From assembly GCA_023419535.1 (NCBI GenBank), contig JAEZXX010000059.1, forward strand, positions 4,404-68,403: 64,000 nt of DNA, read 5' to 3'. Made by a program: the position numbers and the translations under genes. Source of the stretch: Pseudomonadota bacterium (GTDB taxonomy: Bacteria > Pseudomonadota > Alphaproteobacteria > Rhizobiales > Rhizobiaceae). The notes under the pieces are model-generated. The model saw only the letters and a list, made by a program, of their open reading frames with translations, made no database searches and was not told the origin of the DNA. Positions 1-8,747 of this stretch are shown here, in pieces; positions within the stretch are counted from its first letter, which is position 1, and each line of letters starts with the position of its first letter.

Positions 1-1319
1 GTTCGGAACCCAGATTCCTGACCCTGCCGGAGCGTCCCTTCGCGAACCCGCTGGCGCGCGCCGTGGTCGAGCAGCGCCGCATCCTCGCGCTCGACGCCAA
101 CCAGGCCCGGCGCGTCGTCCAGATGCTCGACGCGGTGACGCTGCGCGGCGACAGCTTCATCGAGCGGACCGGCGATCTCCTGGCGCTGCGCGTCGCGCGC
201 TCCTCCATCGCCTCCGCCCGTTCGGACGAGGAGCTGCTCTGGGCGGTCGACTTCCTCTGGGACATCGCGCTCGGGATCGAGGACGGCAATCTCTCGGTCG
301 CCGAGCGCCGGCTGCGCGACGCGCAGGAGGCCCTGTCCGACGCGCTGGAGGACGGCGCCTCCGAGGAAGAGGTGGCCGGACTGATGGAGGAGCTGCGCGC
401 CGCCATGCAGGAGTATCTGCAGGCCATGGCCGAGGCGATGCAGAACCGTCCGCCGCAGAACCAGATGCAGATGGGCGAGATGCAGGAGATCCGCCCGCAG
501 GACCTGGAGCGCATGCTCGACCGGATCGAGGATCTGGCGCGCTCCGGCTCGCCGGACGCCGCCCGCCAGCTTCTGGCCGAGCTGCAGGAGATGATGGACA
601 ACCTGCCCTCCATGCAGGCGCAGCAGCAGGGCCAGGACGGCGGCGAGCAGAGCCCCGCCCAGCAGCAGATGAACGCGCTCGGCGATATGCTCCAGCGCCA
701 GCAGGAGCTGATGGACCGCACCTTCGAGCTCGGCCGCGAACAGGCTCGCCGGCAGATGCAGGAGGGCGGCATGCCGCAGGCGCCGGGCGAGGCGCCGACG
801 ATGAGCCCGCAGGAGATGGAGGAGGCGATGCGCCGTCTTCAGTCCGAACAGGGCGAGCTGCAGCAGCAGCTTCAGGCGATGCAGGACGAGATGGAGGCGC
901 TCGGCATGGCGCCGGGCGAGGGCCTGCCCGAGGCCGGCGAGGCCATGGGGCAGGCGGAGGGCGCGCTTGGGCAGGGCGACGACGGTCTCGCCGTCGCCCG
1001 GCAGGGCGAGGCCATGGCCGCCCTGCGGCGCGGCGCGCAGGAGATGATGAGCCAGATGCAGGCGCAGGGGCAGGGCAACCAGCCGCAGGGCCAGCAGGGC
1101 ATGGGCTACGGCCCGGGCCAGCAGAGTTCGGGCCGCGACCCCCTCGGCCGCGAGCGCCAGCGCCAGGGACAGGATTTCGGCCGGGACGTCGACGTGCCCG
1201 ACGAGATCGACGTCCAGCGCGCCCGGCAGATCCTCGACCAGATCCGCCGACGGCTGGGCGACCGCCTCTCGCCGCAGATGGAGCGCGAGTATCTGGAGCG
1301 GCTCCTGCGCACCCCGTGA
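1..1319 (+). CDS. DUF4175/TIGR02302-type protein, C-terminal part (5' truncated by window)
   Basis: The frame is open from base 3, so the start lies outside the window and about 438 residues are visible; the GTG at 63 is probably internal. The visible part begins with a helical, charged region (many Glu, Arg, Ala) and then becomes very rich in Gln, Met, Glu and Gly, with runs such as QQQ and repeated MQ, before a charged C-terminus. This Gln/Met-rich tail upstream of the regulator-hpt-ftsEX block fits the long TIGR02302 (DUF4175) proteins of Hyphomicrobiales, which carry N-terminal membrane segments not seen here. The function is unknown. The family call rests on composition and context. Confidence 0.75.
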   Translation, partial: SEPRFLTLPERPFANPLARAVVEQRRILALDANQARRVVQMLDAVTLRGDSFIERTGDLLALRVARSSIASARSDEELLWAVDFLWDIALGIEDGNLSVAERRLRDAQEALSDALEDGASEEEVAGLMEELRAAMQEYLQAMAEAMQNRPPQNQMQMGEMQEIRPQDLERMLDRIEDLARSGSPDAARQLLAELQEMMDNLPSMQAQQQGQDGGEQSPAQQQMNALGDMLQRQQELMDRTFELGREQARRQMQEGGMPQAPGEAPTMSPQEMEEAMRRLQSEQGELQQQLQAMQDEMEALGMAPGEGLPEAGEAMGQAEGALGQGDDGLAVARQGEAMAALRRGAQEMMSQMQAQGQGNQPQGQQGMGYGPGQQSSGRDPLGRERQRQGQDFGRDVDVPDEIDVQRARQILDQIRRRLGDRLSPQMEREYLERLLRTP

Positions 1320-1368
1320 CACAGGGCCCCGCCTCGCTTACGACCTTTCGCGAACGAGATGGGACATC

Positions 1369-2166
1369 ATGAGCGCGACCGACTGGAACCCGGCCCTCTA
1401 CACCCGCTTCGAGGACGAGCGCACGCGGCCCGCGCGCGATCTCCTCGCGCGCTGTTCGTTCGAGGGCAACGAGACGGGGCGGGGCCTGACCATCGCCGAT
1501 CTCGGCTGCGGGCCCGGCAACTCGACCGAGCTTCTGGTCCAGCGCTTTCCGCAGGCCGAGATCGTCGGCTACGACCTTTCGCCCGCGATGCTGCAGAGCG
1601 CCGGCGCGCGCGTGCCCGGCGCGCGCTTCGAGACCGCCGACATCGGCGACTGGCGTCCGGGCCGCCGCTTCGACCTCGTCTATTCCAACGCCGCGCTGCA
1701 GTGGGTTCGCGGGCACGGCAGGCTGGTTCCGGCTCTCCTCGACCACGTCGCGCCCGGCGGGCTTCTGGCCGCCCAGATCCCGGACAATCTCGCCGATCCG
1801 AGCCAGACCGCCATGGCCGAGATCGCGGCCGATCCGCTCTTCGCGCCGTTCCTGTCGGGGGCGGGCGAAGCGCGCGAGCCCATCGCCCCGCTCGTCGCCT
1901 ATTACGACTGGCTGGCGGGCGCGGGGGCGAGCGTCGACATCTGGATGACGCACTACCAGCACCCGATGGAGAGCGCGGCCGCGATCACGGACTGGTTCCG
2001 CTCGACGGGGCTGAAGCCTTTCGTCGATCCGCTGCCGGACGATCTGAAGCCGGCGTTCCTGGAGCGCTACACGGCGGCGATGGAGGCCGGCTATCCGCGC
2101 CGCGCCGACGGCGGACGCCTGCTCGGCTTCCCGCGGCTCTTCTTCGTCGCGCGGCGGCCCGCCTGA
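1369..2166 (+). CDS. tam: Trans-aconitate 2-methyltransferase-like protein
   Basis: 265 residues. Class I SAM-dependent methyltransferase with motif I IADLGCGPGN at residues 42-51 and an acidic SAM-ribose region after GYDLSP. The N-terminus (WNPALYTRFEDERTRPARDL) and the YSNAALQW stretch are typical of Tam, which methylates trans-aconitate, a by-product of aconitase that inhibits the citrate cycle. It should act in the cytoplasm. The ATG at 1369 follows the upstream gene by about 50 bases. It is convergent with the regulator gene at 2171, four bases away. Substrate identity is inferred from family resemblance. Confidence 0.85.
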   Translation: MSATDWNPALYTRFEDERTRPARDLLARCSFEGNETGRGLTIADLGCGPGNSTELLVQRFPQAEIVGYDLSPAMLQSAGARVPGARFETADIGDWRPGRRFDLVYSNAALQWVRGHGRLVPALLDHVAPGGLLAAQIPDNLADPSQTAMAEIAADPLFAPFLSGAGEAREPIAPLVAYYDWLAGAGASVDIWMTHYQHPMESAAAITDWFRSTGLKPFVDPLPDDLKPAFLERYTAAMEAGYPRRADGGRLLGFPRLFFVARRPA

Positions 2167-2170
2167 AAGG

Positions 2171-2572
2171 TCAGCCGTAGCGGCGCAGGGGCTCGGGCGC
2201 GGCCATGGCCGCGGGCACGAGTTCCGCGACGCGGGCGCGCATCTGGGCGATGGTGAAGGGCTTGTTGACGACGCCCGCGACGATGGCGACGAGGTCGTCC
2301 GCCGCCTCGCGCTGCTCGGCATAGCCCGTCATCAGGAGGACGGTGAGGTCCGGGAAGGCGGCATGGACGGCGTGGGCGAGCTCGATGCCCGTCATCGCCG
2401 GCATGCGGATGTCGGACAGGACGAGGTCGTAGTCCCCGTGCGCCGCGACCAGCATCTCCAGCGCCTCGACGCCGTCTTCGGCGACGTCGACCTCGTGCCC
2501 GTCGAGGCGAAGCGCGCGCGCGGTCAGGAGCCGCACGCCGTCATCGTCCTCCGCGACGAGAATCTTCGCCAT
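2171..2572 (-). CDS. Single-domain response regulator (CpdR-like)
   Basis: 133 residues, a receiver domain only. It has the acidic pair at D9-D10, phospho-acceptor D54 in LVLSDIRMP, T82 in LLMTGY, and K104 in VVNKPF. No output domain follows. Stand-alone receivers near hpt and ftsE in Hyphomicrobiales are often annotated CpdR-like; CpdR directs ClpXP proteolysis of cell-cycle regulators. Whether this one is CpdR or a paralogue cannot be settled here. A longer frame runs upstream to 2692, but MAKILVAEDD is the family N-terminus, so the ATG at 2572 was chosen. Confidence 0.85.
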   Translation of the reverse strand: MAKILVAEDDDGVRLLTARALRLDGHEVDVAEDGVEALEMLVAAHGDYDLVLSDIRMPAMTGIELAHAVHAAFPDLTVLLMTGYAEQREAADDLVAIVAGVVNKPFTIAQMRARVAELVPAAMAAPEPLRRYG

Positions 2573-2628
2573 TGGCCACCTTTCACACGGGGCGCAGAAA
2601 GTGCAGTCCGCTCGGTTGCCCGGCCTTC

Positions 2629-2644
2629 CCGGAACCGGTTCCGG
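2629..2644. repeat. 16-base perfect palindrome upstream of the response regulator
   Basis: CCGGAACCGGTTCCGG is self-complementary and lies about 57 bases upstream of the regulator's start, in the promoter region between that gene and hpt. It could be an operator for a dimeric regulator or a chance feature of GC-rich DNA. No regulator is assigned. Confidence 0.35.
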
Positions 2645-2778
2645 TCCAAGGGCCGATGCTGGAGAGCGCGCGTCCCACCCCGCATGATGCACCCCAATCC
2701 TTATCCGAGCCTTTCCGCAGAAGGCGGAGCGGTGGCCCGGAGGGGAAAACCGGCGAACAGGGTGAATCGAATGCGTGC

Positions 2779-3315
2779 CTATTCGATCACGCGGCCGACG
2801 AAGGGCAGTTCGCGGTAGGCGTGACCCACATCCATGCCGTAGCCGACGACGAAATGGTCCGGGCAGGAGAAGCCCACGTGAGTGGCCTCGATCGGCGCCT
2901 TGCGGCGCATCGCCTTGTCGAGGAGGACCGCCACCTCGGCGCGATCCGCGCCGCGCTCCAGCATCAGGTCGCGCGCGAACTTGAGGGTGCGGCCCGATTC
3001 CAGGATGTCGTCGACGAGAAGCACCTGCCGCCCGCCGACGTCGCTTTCGAGGTCCCGAAGGATGCGCACCGTGCCGCCCTCGGTGCCCGCCCCGTAGCTC
3101 GACAGGGAGATGAACTCGACCTCCGGCGCGACGCCGGCGCCGTGGAGGGCGCGGATGAGGTCGGCGGCGAAGACGAAGGAACCCTTGAGCACCGCGACGA
3201 GGAGCAGGTCGTCGCGGGCGGTGGCGGCGATCTCGCCGGCGAGGCGCTGCACGACCGCGGCGATCTCGCCGGCCGAATAGAGCGTCTCGATCCTGCGGCC
3301 GCGAACGGTGATCAT
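2779..3315 (-). CDS. hpt: Hypoxanthine phosphoribosyltransferase
   Basis: 178 residues, the usual length. It converts hypoxanthine (and guanine) plus PRPP into IMP (GMP) in purine salvage. The PRPP-binding motif VDDILESGRT is at residues 101-110. VAVLKGSFVF near residue 41 is the early loop, and the C-terminal FVVGYGMD segment matches bacterial Hpt. The ATG at 3315 is preceded by an AAGGAG ribosome-binding site about 6 bases away. The frame extends upstream to 3438, but that part is Arg/Pro-rich and not family-like. It lies 52 bases downstream of a small gene on the same strand. Confidence 0.93.
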   Translation of the reverse strand: MITVRGRRIETLYSAGEIAAVVQRLAGEIAATARDDLLLVAVLKGSFVFAADLIRALHGAGVAPEVEFISLSSYGAGTEGGTVRILRDLESDVGGRQVLLVDDILESGRTLKFARDLMLERGADRAEVAVLLDKAMRRKAPIEATHVGFSCPDHFVVGYGMDVGHAYRELPFVGRVIE

Positions 3316-3367
3316 CGGCTTCTCCTTGGGCGCCGGGCTTGCCCTGCGGGAAGTCCGGTCGGGCGCG

Positions 3368-3619
3368 TCAGGAGGTCGGGACCGTCCCCCACGGGGCCTG
3401 TCCGAGCGAGCCGCAGCGCCGGGCGAGGCGAATAGCATCGTCGAGCAGGGATTGATACGGGCGGCCGTCGGCGCGCGCCGAAAGGTCGAGCGCGGCGAGC
3501 GCCGCCTCGCCGCGCAGCTCCCCGCGCGCCGGGTGCGAGCGCGCCACGATCTCGCCCTCGATGACGAGCCCGCGCGGCACGCGGCGCCCGGCGCGGCCTT
3601 CGTCGAAGCGGTCGGTCAT
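3368..3619 (-). CDS. Small conserved-looking hypothetical protein
   Basis: 83 residues, not recognised. The sequence is hydrophilic, begins MTDRFDEGRAG, and has no membrane segment or cysteine pair. Third codon positions are almost all G or C, as in real genes here, and an AAGGGA site precedes the ATG at 3619. It sits just upstream of hpt on the same strand and divergent from ftsE, so it may share a transcript with hpt. The frame extends further to 3748, but the RBS supports the shorter form. Function unknown. Confidence 0.6.
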   Translation of the reverse strand: MTDRFDEGRAGRRVPRGLVIEGEIVARSHPARGELRGEAALAALDLSARADGRPYQSLLDDAIRLARRCGSLGQAPWGTVPTS

Positions 3620-3657
3620 GCGACGATCCCTTTCGTTTCCCGCCAGTTCAGGAAGGC

Positions 3658-3709
3658 GTAAGCTCGCAGGGTTAACCAGAGCTTGCCATTCGAAGCTTAC
3701 CTTCGAAGC
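3658..3709. repeat. Inverted and direct repeats in the ftsE upstream region
   Basis: GTAAGCT (3658-3664) is complementary to AGCTTAC (3694-3700). TTCGAAGC occurs twice (3689-3696 and 3702-3709), 13 bases apart, and GTTAACC lies between. The cluster sits between the divergent small gene (start 3619) and ftsE (start 3783) and could hold operator sites for either. The binding factor is unknown. Confidence 0.35.
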
Positions 3710-3782
3710 CCCGGGGCCGGCGCGAAAACGACATGATCGCACGCTCATCCACGGGCCGAAACAGGAAAGAGGCGGCGCGGGC

Positions 3783-4442
3783 GTGATACGCTTCGAGAAC
3801 GTCGGACTGCGCTACGACATGGGGCCGGAGATCCTGCGGGACCTGACCTTCGAGATCGGCCGCCAGTCCTTCCAGTTCCTGACCGGACCCTCCGGCGCGG
3901 GCAAGACCTCGCTCCTGCGCATGCTGTTCCTAGCGTTGAAGCCGACGCGCGGCCTCATCACGGTCCTCGGGCGCGACGCCTCGTCCCTGTCGCGCACCGA
4001 CCTGCCGGCGATCCGCCGCCGCATCGGCGTCGTCTTCCAGGACTTCCGCCTTCTCGACCACATGACGACCTACGAGAACGTCGCCCTGCCGCTTCGCGTG
4101 CGGGGCCGCGAGGAATCGTCCTACCGGCAGGACGTCGTGGACCTCATCCGCTGGGTCGGGCTCGGCGAGCGGCTGAACGCGCCGCCGGCCGTCCTCTCGG
4201 GCGGCGAGAAGCAGCGCGCGGCGATCGCGCGCGCGCTCATCGACCAGCCCGACATCCTTCTCGCCGACGAACCGACGGGCAACGTGGACCCGCCGCTCGC
4301 CCGCCGCCTCCTGCGCCTCTTCATGGAGCTGAACCGCACCGGAACGGCCGTCGTCATCGCCACGCACGATCTGGCCTTGATGGACCAGGTCGAGGCGCGC
4401 CGCCTTATCCTGGCCGACGGGCGGCTGCAGATCTATGACTGA
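3783..4442 (+). CDS. ftsE: Cell division ATP-binding protein FtsE
   Basis: 219 residues, the standard FtsE length, starting at GTG 3783 (VIRFENVGLRYDMG) about 10 bases after AGGAAAGAGG. ABC ATPase with Walker A GPSGAGKTS near residue 36, the signature LSGGEKQR, and Walker B ILLADEPTGNVD. FtsE with FtsX forms the divisome ABC complex that controls septal peptidoglycan hydrolases. The 3' end overlaps ftsX by 8 bases, so the two are translationally coupled. A longer frame from 3561 covers non-FtsE sequence and was rejected. Confidence 0.95.
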   Translation: MIRFENVGLRYDMGPEILRDLTFEIGRQSFQFLTGPSGAGKTSLLRMLFLALKPTRGLITVLGRDASSLSRTDLPAIRRRIGVVFQDFRLLDHMTTYENVALPLRVRGREESSYRQDVVDLIRWVGLGERLNAPPAVLSGGEKQRAAIARALIDQPDILLADEPTGNVDPPLARRLLRLFMELNRTGTAVVIATHDLALMDQVEARRLILADGRLQIYD

Positions 4443-5454
4443 GCCGCGCCGCCCGGGGTCCAGAGGCACGGCGGCTGTCCTGCCGCGTGGCCTCGCCATG
4501 GAGGTGCTGCGCCGCCTCGCCCTGCGGGCCAACGCGCGGCGACAGACGCCGATCGTGCCGCCGGGCAACGTCGCGGGCCGGGCGCTGATGACGGTGATCG
4601 CGATCATGACCTTCCTGGCGGGGCTGACGCTCGGTGCCGTCCTGCTGGTGTCCGAGGCGGCCTCCGACTGGGAGAGCGAGATCTCGCGCGAGGTCACGGT
4701 TCAGGTGAACCCGGCGGACGGGTTCGACATGGGGGCGGCGCTCGCGGAACTGGAGACCCGCCTTGCGGGCCGGCCCGGCATCCTGTCGGTCGAGCGGCTC
4801 GACGACGTCGCCACGACGCGCCTCCTGGAGCCCTGGCTCGGTTCGGGCGTCGATCTCGCCGAGCTTCCCGTTCCCCGCCTCGTCATCCTGCGCATCGATG
4901 AGGCCGCGCCGCCGGACTTCGCAGCGCTGCGCGCCGAGATCGAGGGCGCGGTGCCGCAGGCGAGCCTCGACGACCACCGCGCCTGGGTCTCGCGCCTCGT
5001 CTCCATGGCCCGCGCGACCGTGGTGGCAGGCCTCGCGATCCTGACGCTCGTCCTGGCCGCGACGGTCCTCACCGTCGTCTTCGCCACCCGCGGCGCGATG
5101 TCGGGCAACCGCCAGATCATCGAGGTCCTGCACTTCGTGGGTGCCCGCTCAAGCTTCATCGCGGGCGAGTTCCAGCGTCATTTCCTGCGCCTCGGCCTCC
5201 TCGGGGCGCTCTCGGGCGGCGCCGGCGCGATCCTCGTCTTCTCGCTGGTGGGCTGGTGGACGGCCGCGGCGCGCGCCACCCCCGAGGCGGACCAGATCTC
5301 CGCGCTCTTCGGCTCCTTCGCCATCGGCTGGAGCGGCTATCTCGGCGTCGCAGGCCTCGTCGTGGTCGTCGGCCTCGTCACCGCCCTGACCTCGCGCCTC
5401 ACCGTCACGCGTCAGCTGGCGGCCATCGACATGCTCTCGCCGGTGGAGCGATGA
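4435..5454 (+). CDS. ftsX: Cell division protein FtsX
   Basis: 339 residues. Four predicted membrane segments (about 52-72, 195-222, 250-275 and 300-325) with a large periplasmic loop of about 120 residues between the first two, the FtsX topology. The cytoplasmic N-terminus of about 50 residues is Arg-rich. It is the membrane partner of FtsE; together they couple divisome state to cell-wall hydrolase activity. The start overlaps ftsE and the stop overlaps the next start in ATGA, so the three genes form one operon. Confidence 0.95.
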   Translation: MTEPRRPGSRGTAAVLPRGLAMEVLRRLALRANARRQTPIVPPGNVAGRALMTVIAIMTFLAGLTLGAVLLVSEAASDWESEISREVTVQVNPADGFDMGAALAELETRLAGRPGILSVERLDDVATTRLLEPWLGSGVDLAELPVPRLVILRIDEAAPPDFAALRAEIEGAVPQASLDDHRAWVSRLVSMARATVVAGLAILTLVLAATVLTVVFATRGAMSGNRQIIEVLHFVGARSSFIAGEFQRHFLRLGLLGALSGGAGAILVFSLVGWWTAAARATPEADQISALFGSFAIGWSGYLGVAGLVVVVGLVTALTSRLTVTRQLAAIDMLSPVER

Positions 5455-6227
5455 ACGAATCCCCGAACCTCCCGTTTCCAGACGGCAAGCCGCTCGACCG
5501 AACCGTCGGGCGCGGCGGCGCGGCGCGTTCGGACGACAGAATGGCGGAACGTGGAGAGACGAGGAGACGCGGAGGACGGGTGCGCCGGACGGCGGGCCGC
5601 GTCGCGCTCGCGCTCGCCTTCTGCGCGCTGGCGGCCGGCGCGTATCTCGCCGGCGGTTTCCTGCGCTTTGCCGGCGAGGTGGCCGCGCTGACGGTTCCGT
5701 CCTCGCTCGACGGGGTGGACGGCATCGTCGTCCTGACCGGCGGCGCGGAGCGGATCGACCGGGCGCTCGACCTCCTGGAGCGCGGCGAGGGCGAACGCCT
5801 CCTCATCAGCGGCGTGAACCCGGGCACGGGCATCGCCAGCCTCAGCCGCGTCACCGGCGCCGACGCCTCGCTGTTCGAGTGCTGCGTCGATCTCGACTAC
5901 GCCGCGCTCGACACGATCGGCAACGCGGAGATGACGGCGCGATGGGCGCGCGAGCACGACATCGGGCGCATCGCCCTCGTCACCAGCGACTATCACATTC
6001 CCCGTTCCCTGATCGAACTCGGCGGCGTGCCGGACGCGCCCGAGATCGTGCCCTATCCCGTCTCGCTGGAGAAGCTCTGGCGGGCCGATGGCGCGCCGAG
6101 CCGCCTCGGCCTGCGGCTTCTGCTGTCGGAGTACGCCAAGGTGCTGGCGGCGCGTGCGCGCCTCGCCTTCGACCTCGACTACGACCGCGCGGGCCTGCGC
6201 CGCACGGCGCATGTGCGGCACGAGTGA
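5451..6227 (+). CDS. YdcF/ElyC-like DUF218 envelope protein
   Basis: 258 residues: a charged N-terminal tail of about 50, one hydrophobic segment (about 51-71), then a DUF218 domain beginning GIVVLTGGAERIDRAL, with LLISGVNPGTG and TSDYHIPRS as family motifs. DUF218 proteins such as YdcF, SanA and ElyC act at the envelope and are linked to lipid-carrier and peptidoglycan metabolism; the exact reaction is unclear. The start overlaps the ftsX stop in ATGA, suggesting co-translation with the division pair. The next gene, plsC, begins 70 bases on. Confidence 0.85.
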   Translation: MNESPNLPFPDGKPLDRTVGRGGAARSDDRMAERGETRRRGGRVRRTAGRVALALAFCALAAGAYLAGGFLRFAGEVAALTVPSSLDGVDGIVVLTGGAERIDRALDLLERGEGERLLISGVNPGTGIASLSRVTGADASLFECCVDLDYAALDTIGNAEMTARWAREHDIGRIALVTSDYHIPRSLIELGGVPDAPEIVPYPVSLEKLWRADGAPSRLGLRLLLSEYAKVLAARARLAFDLDYDRAGLRRTAHVRHE

Positions 6228-6296
6228 TCGTGCGGCCGGTTCCCAACGCGGCGGGCAGGGGGTAGAACGGCCCGCCGGGGAACCCTGTCGGACCGC

Positions 6297-7136
6297 ATGA
6301 TTCACCTACGATCGCTCGCCTTCCACATCGCCTTCTACGGCAATCTGATCGGCCAGATGCTCTTCTATCTGCCCGTCTTCTTCTTCCTGAAGGAGGAGCG
6401 CTGCTGGCGGATCGTGAAAAACTGGGCCCGCTCCAGTCTGTGGATCCTCCATCGCGTCGCCGGCACGCGGACCGTCATCTCGGGGCTCGGGCAAATTCCC
6501 GAGAAGGGCGCCATCGTCGCGGCCAAGCACCAGTCCTTCTGGGAGACCTTCGCCCTCATTCCGCATCTGACCAAGCCCGCCTTCATCCTGAAGAAGGAGC
6601 TGATGGCGATCCCGGTCTTCGGCTGGTACGCCAAGCGCATGCGGATGATCCCGGTCGACCGCGCCAAGCGCGGCGCGGTCCTCGCCTCGCTCCTCGGCTC
6701 GGTGCGCGAGGCGGTGGAGGAGGGGCGTCATATCGTGATCTTCCCCGAAGGCACCCGCGTGGCCCCGGGCGCGGCGCCGAACTACCGTCCGGGCGTCCAC
6801 TACCTGTATTCCGAGCTCGACCTGACGATCGCGCCGGTCGCCGTGAATTCGGGCCTCTTCTGGCCGCGCCAGGCCTTCCGGCGCGAGCCCGGCACGATCC
6901 GGGCCGAGTTCCTGCCCGTCATCGGGCCCGGACTGGAACGCGAGCCCTTCCTGGAGCGCCTGCGCTGCGAGATCGAGGCGGGCACGACGGCGCTGATGCG
7001 CCGCGCCTACGAGGAGCGCCCCGATCTGCCGATGAGCGCGCTCGTCGCCGCGCGCCTCGCCGAGCCGCCCGTGGACCCGCGAAGCTGCGCCGAGCCGGGC
7101 GCGCCCGCGCCCGTCGTCGCGCCCCTCGCCTCATAG
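6297..7136 (+). CDS. plsC: 1-acyl-sn-glycerol-3-phosphate acyltransferase
   Basis: 279 residues. It makes phosphatidic acid from lysophosphatidic acid at the inner membrane. An N-terminal hydrophobic region (about 7-31) anchors it. The first acyltransferase motif reads AAKHQSFWET (H78, E83), an HX4E form instead of the usual HX4D. The second, FPEGTR, is at 149-154, with NYRPG following. It ends six bases inside the convergent cyclotransferase gene. The Glu-for-Asp change is unusual for the textbook motif but conservative. Confidence 0.9.
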   Translation: MIHLRSLAFHIAFYGNLIGQMLFYLPVFFFLKEERCWRIVKNWARSSLWILHRVAGTRTVISGLGQIPEKGAIVAAKHQSFWETFALIPHLTKPAFILKKELMAIPVFGWYAKRMRMIPVDRAKRGAVLASLLGSVREAVEEGRHIVIFPEGTRVAPGAAPNYRPGVHYLYSELDLTIAPVAVNSGLFWPRQAFRREPGTIRAEFLPVIGPGLEREPFLERLRCEIEAGTTALMRRAYEERPDLPMSALVAARLAEPPVDPRSCAEPGAPAPVVAPLAS

Positions 7137-7643
7137 GCGGGCGACGACGTCCTCCAGCCAGCGGTCCTTCAGGCCGAGCCCGCGGATCTCGTGAAGCGTG
7201 GACGTGACATATTCGTCGTTCGGGCCGGACTGGCCGTGCGAACGCTTCACGATGGTCGCGGCCTCGCCGGCCTCCAGCCGCCCGGCATACTGCGCGTGGC
7301 CCCGGTCGACGACGTAGGTCACCGCGCGCACCATCCGCCCGTCGTCGAGGCGCACGGGAAGCGTCAGTTCGCGGTAGACATGGGTGACGAGCTCGCGGGC
7401 GCGCAGATAGGCGAGCGTCTCCTCCGCCTTGTGGCCCGCGACGCGGAAAGCCATGCCGATGCAGGAGCCGCCCCGGTCGAGCCCGAGGACGAGGCCCGGT
7501 CGCTCCGGCGTGCCGCGATGGACGTGGGAGCGCACGCAGAGCGAGCGGTGATAGCCGCCGAGCCGCGCCTTGTGACGCTCCTCGAAGGCAAAGCCCGGCC
7601 GCCAGATCAGCGAGCCGTAGCCGAAGACCCAGAGATCGTCCAT
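7131..7643 (-). CDS. Gamma-glutamylcyclotransferase (ChaC family)
   Basis: 170 residues. Starts MDDLWVFGYGSLIWRPGF, with the substrate-binding YGSLIW loop at 9-14 typical of ChaC/GGCT proteins, which release 5-oxoproline from gamma-glutamyl compounds such as glutathione. The ATG at 7643 follows AAGG by about 8 bases; an ATG at 7664 and a longer frame to 7811 are possible but less supported. The gene is divergent from the DUF2125 gene and its 3' end overlaps plsC by six bases. Confidence 0.88.
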   Translation of the reverse strand: MDDLWVFGYGSLIWRPGFAFEERHKARLGGYHRSLCVRSHVHRGTPERPGLVLGLDRGGSCIGMAFRVAGHKAEETLAYLRARELVTHVYRELTLPVRLDDGRMVRAVTYVVDRGHAQYAGRLEAGEAATIVKRSHGQSGPNDEYVTSTLHEIRGLGLKDRWLEDVVARL

Positions 7644-7719
7644 CGAATGCCTTGAAATTCCCATCTGGCGCTGCTCAACAGCGCTTCCTTCGGATCGAGG
7701 CACAGAAAGGGCAGGCGGC

Positions 7720-8733
7720 ATGGCCGGGTCAAGCGCAAAGAGGCGGTCCGCCGCGCCCCGGGTCTTCGCCGGCGTCGTCCTCGTCGCGCTGGTTCTCTTC
7801 GCGGCGCTCACCGCCGGCTGGTTCTACCTCGCCCGCGAGCTCGACACCCGGGTCCAGGATGCGATCGAGGCGGCGGCGGGCGAGGGCGTGACCATCGCCT
7901 GCGCCGAACAGGACGTCTTCGGCTACCCGTTCCGTCTCGGCCTCGCCTGCGACAGCGTCGCCATTGAAGCGCCGGAATCGGGCATCCGCGCCACTGGCGG
8001 GCAGCTGCGCACGGCGGCGCAGATCTACGATCCGCGCCGCATCGTGATGGAGCTCGGCGCTCCCGTCGCGGTCGACGCGCCGGACCTGCCGCCGCTGGAG
8101 CTCGGCTGGGACCTCGCGCAAGGGTCGGCGCGCTTCTCCGGCGACGGGCTGGAGCAGATGTCGATCGCGATCGACGCGCCCTGGATCACGCTGCGCGACG
8201 AAGGCACGCAGATCGCCGAGGCGAACCGCTTCGAGGTCCATTCGCGCCGCAACGGCGCCGACCTTGACCTCGCCCTCACCGACCGGGGCCTGACGGTGGC
8301 CCCGCCGGGCCTCGGCGCGCTGCCGACCTTCGACGTCTCGGCCGACATGAGCGTCGCGGGCGCCGCCGGCTGGCTCGCGGACGGCCTTCCGGGCGGGCGC
8401 ATCGAGACGGCGCTCCGCGGCAGCCAGGGCACGCTGCGCCAGCTGCGCCTGGCACCGGCGCAGGGCGGGGCGATGGAGATCTCCGGGCCCTTCGCCTTTT
8501 CGCCGACCGGAGAGGTGACAGGAAATTTCCGCATCGCGCTGGAGGATCCCGAGGCGGTCGCCTCGCTCGTCGGGCAGCTCGTTCCGGGCGGCGGCGCGAT
8601 CGCCAACACGCTGGTCGGCGGTCTGGGCCTCGTCGGGCGCCAGGAGGAGGGCCGTACGATCGTCGACGTCGAGGTGCGCGACGGGCGCGCCCAGCTCGGC
8701 TTCATCCCGCTCGGGCGCATTCCGCCCATCTGA
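7720..8733 (+). CDS. DUF2125 family membrane-anchored protein
   Basis: 337 residues. One N-terminal membrane segment (about 15-40) followed by a long, mostly beta, extracytoplasmic region. The segment around TIACAEQDVFGYPFRLGLAC, with two cysteines, and later IYDPRRIVMELGAP are features of DUF2125 proteins of alphaproteobacteria. The cysteines could form a disulphide in the periplasm. The function of the family is not established. It is convergent with tyrC, 14 bases away. Confidence 0.85.
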   Translation: MAGSSAKRRSAAPRVFAGVVLVALVLFAALTAGWFYLARELDTRVQDAIEAAAGEGVTIACAEQDVFGYPFRLGLACDSVAIEAPESGIRATGGQLRTAAQIYDPRRIVMELGAPVAVDAPDLPPLELGWDLAQGSARFSGDGLEQMSIAIDAPWITLRDEGTQIAEANRFEVHSRRNGADLDLALTDRGLTVAPPGLGALPTFDVSADMSVAGAAGWLADGLPGGRIETALRGSQGTLRQLRLAPAQGGAMEISGPFAFSPTGEVTGNFRIALEDPEAVASLVGQLVPGGGAIANTLVGGLGLVGRQEEGRTIVDVEVRDGRAQLGFIPLGRIPPI

Positions 8734-8747
8734 CCGCGGTCCGCAGG

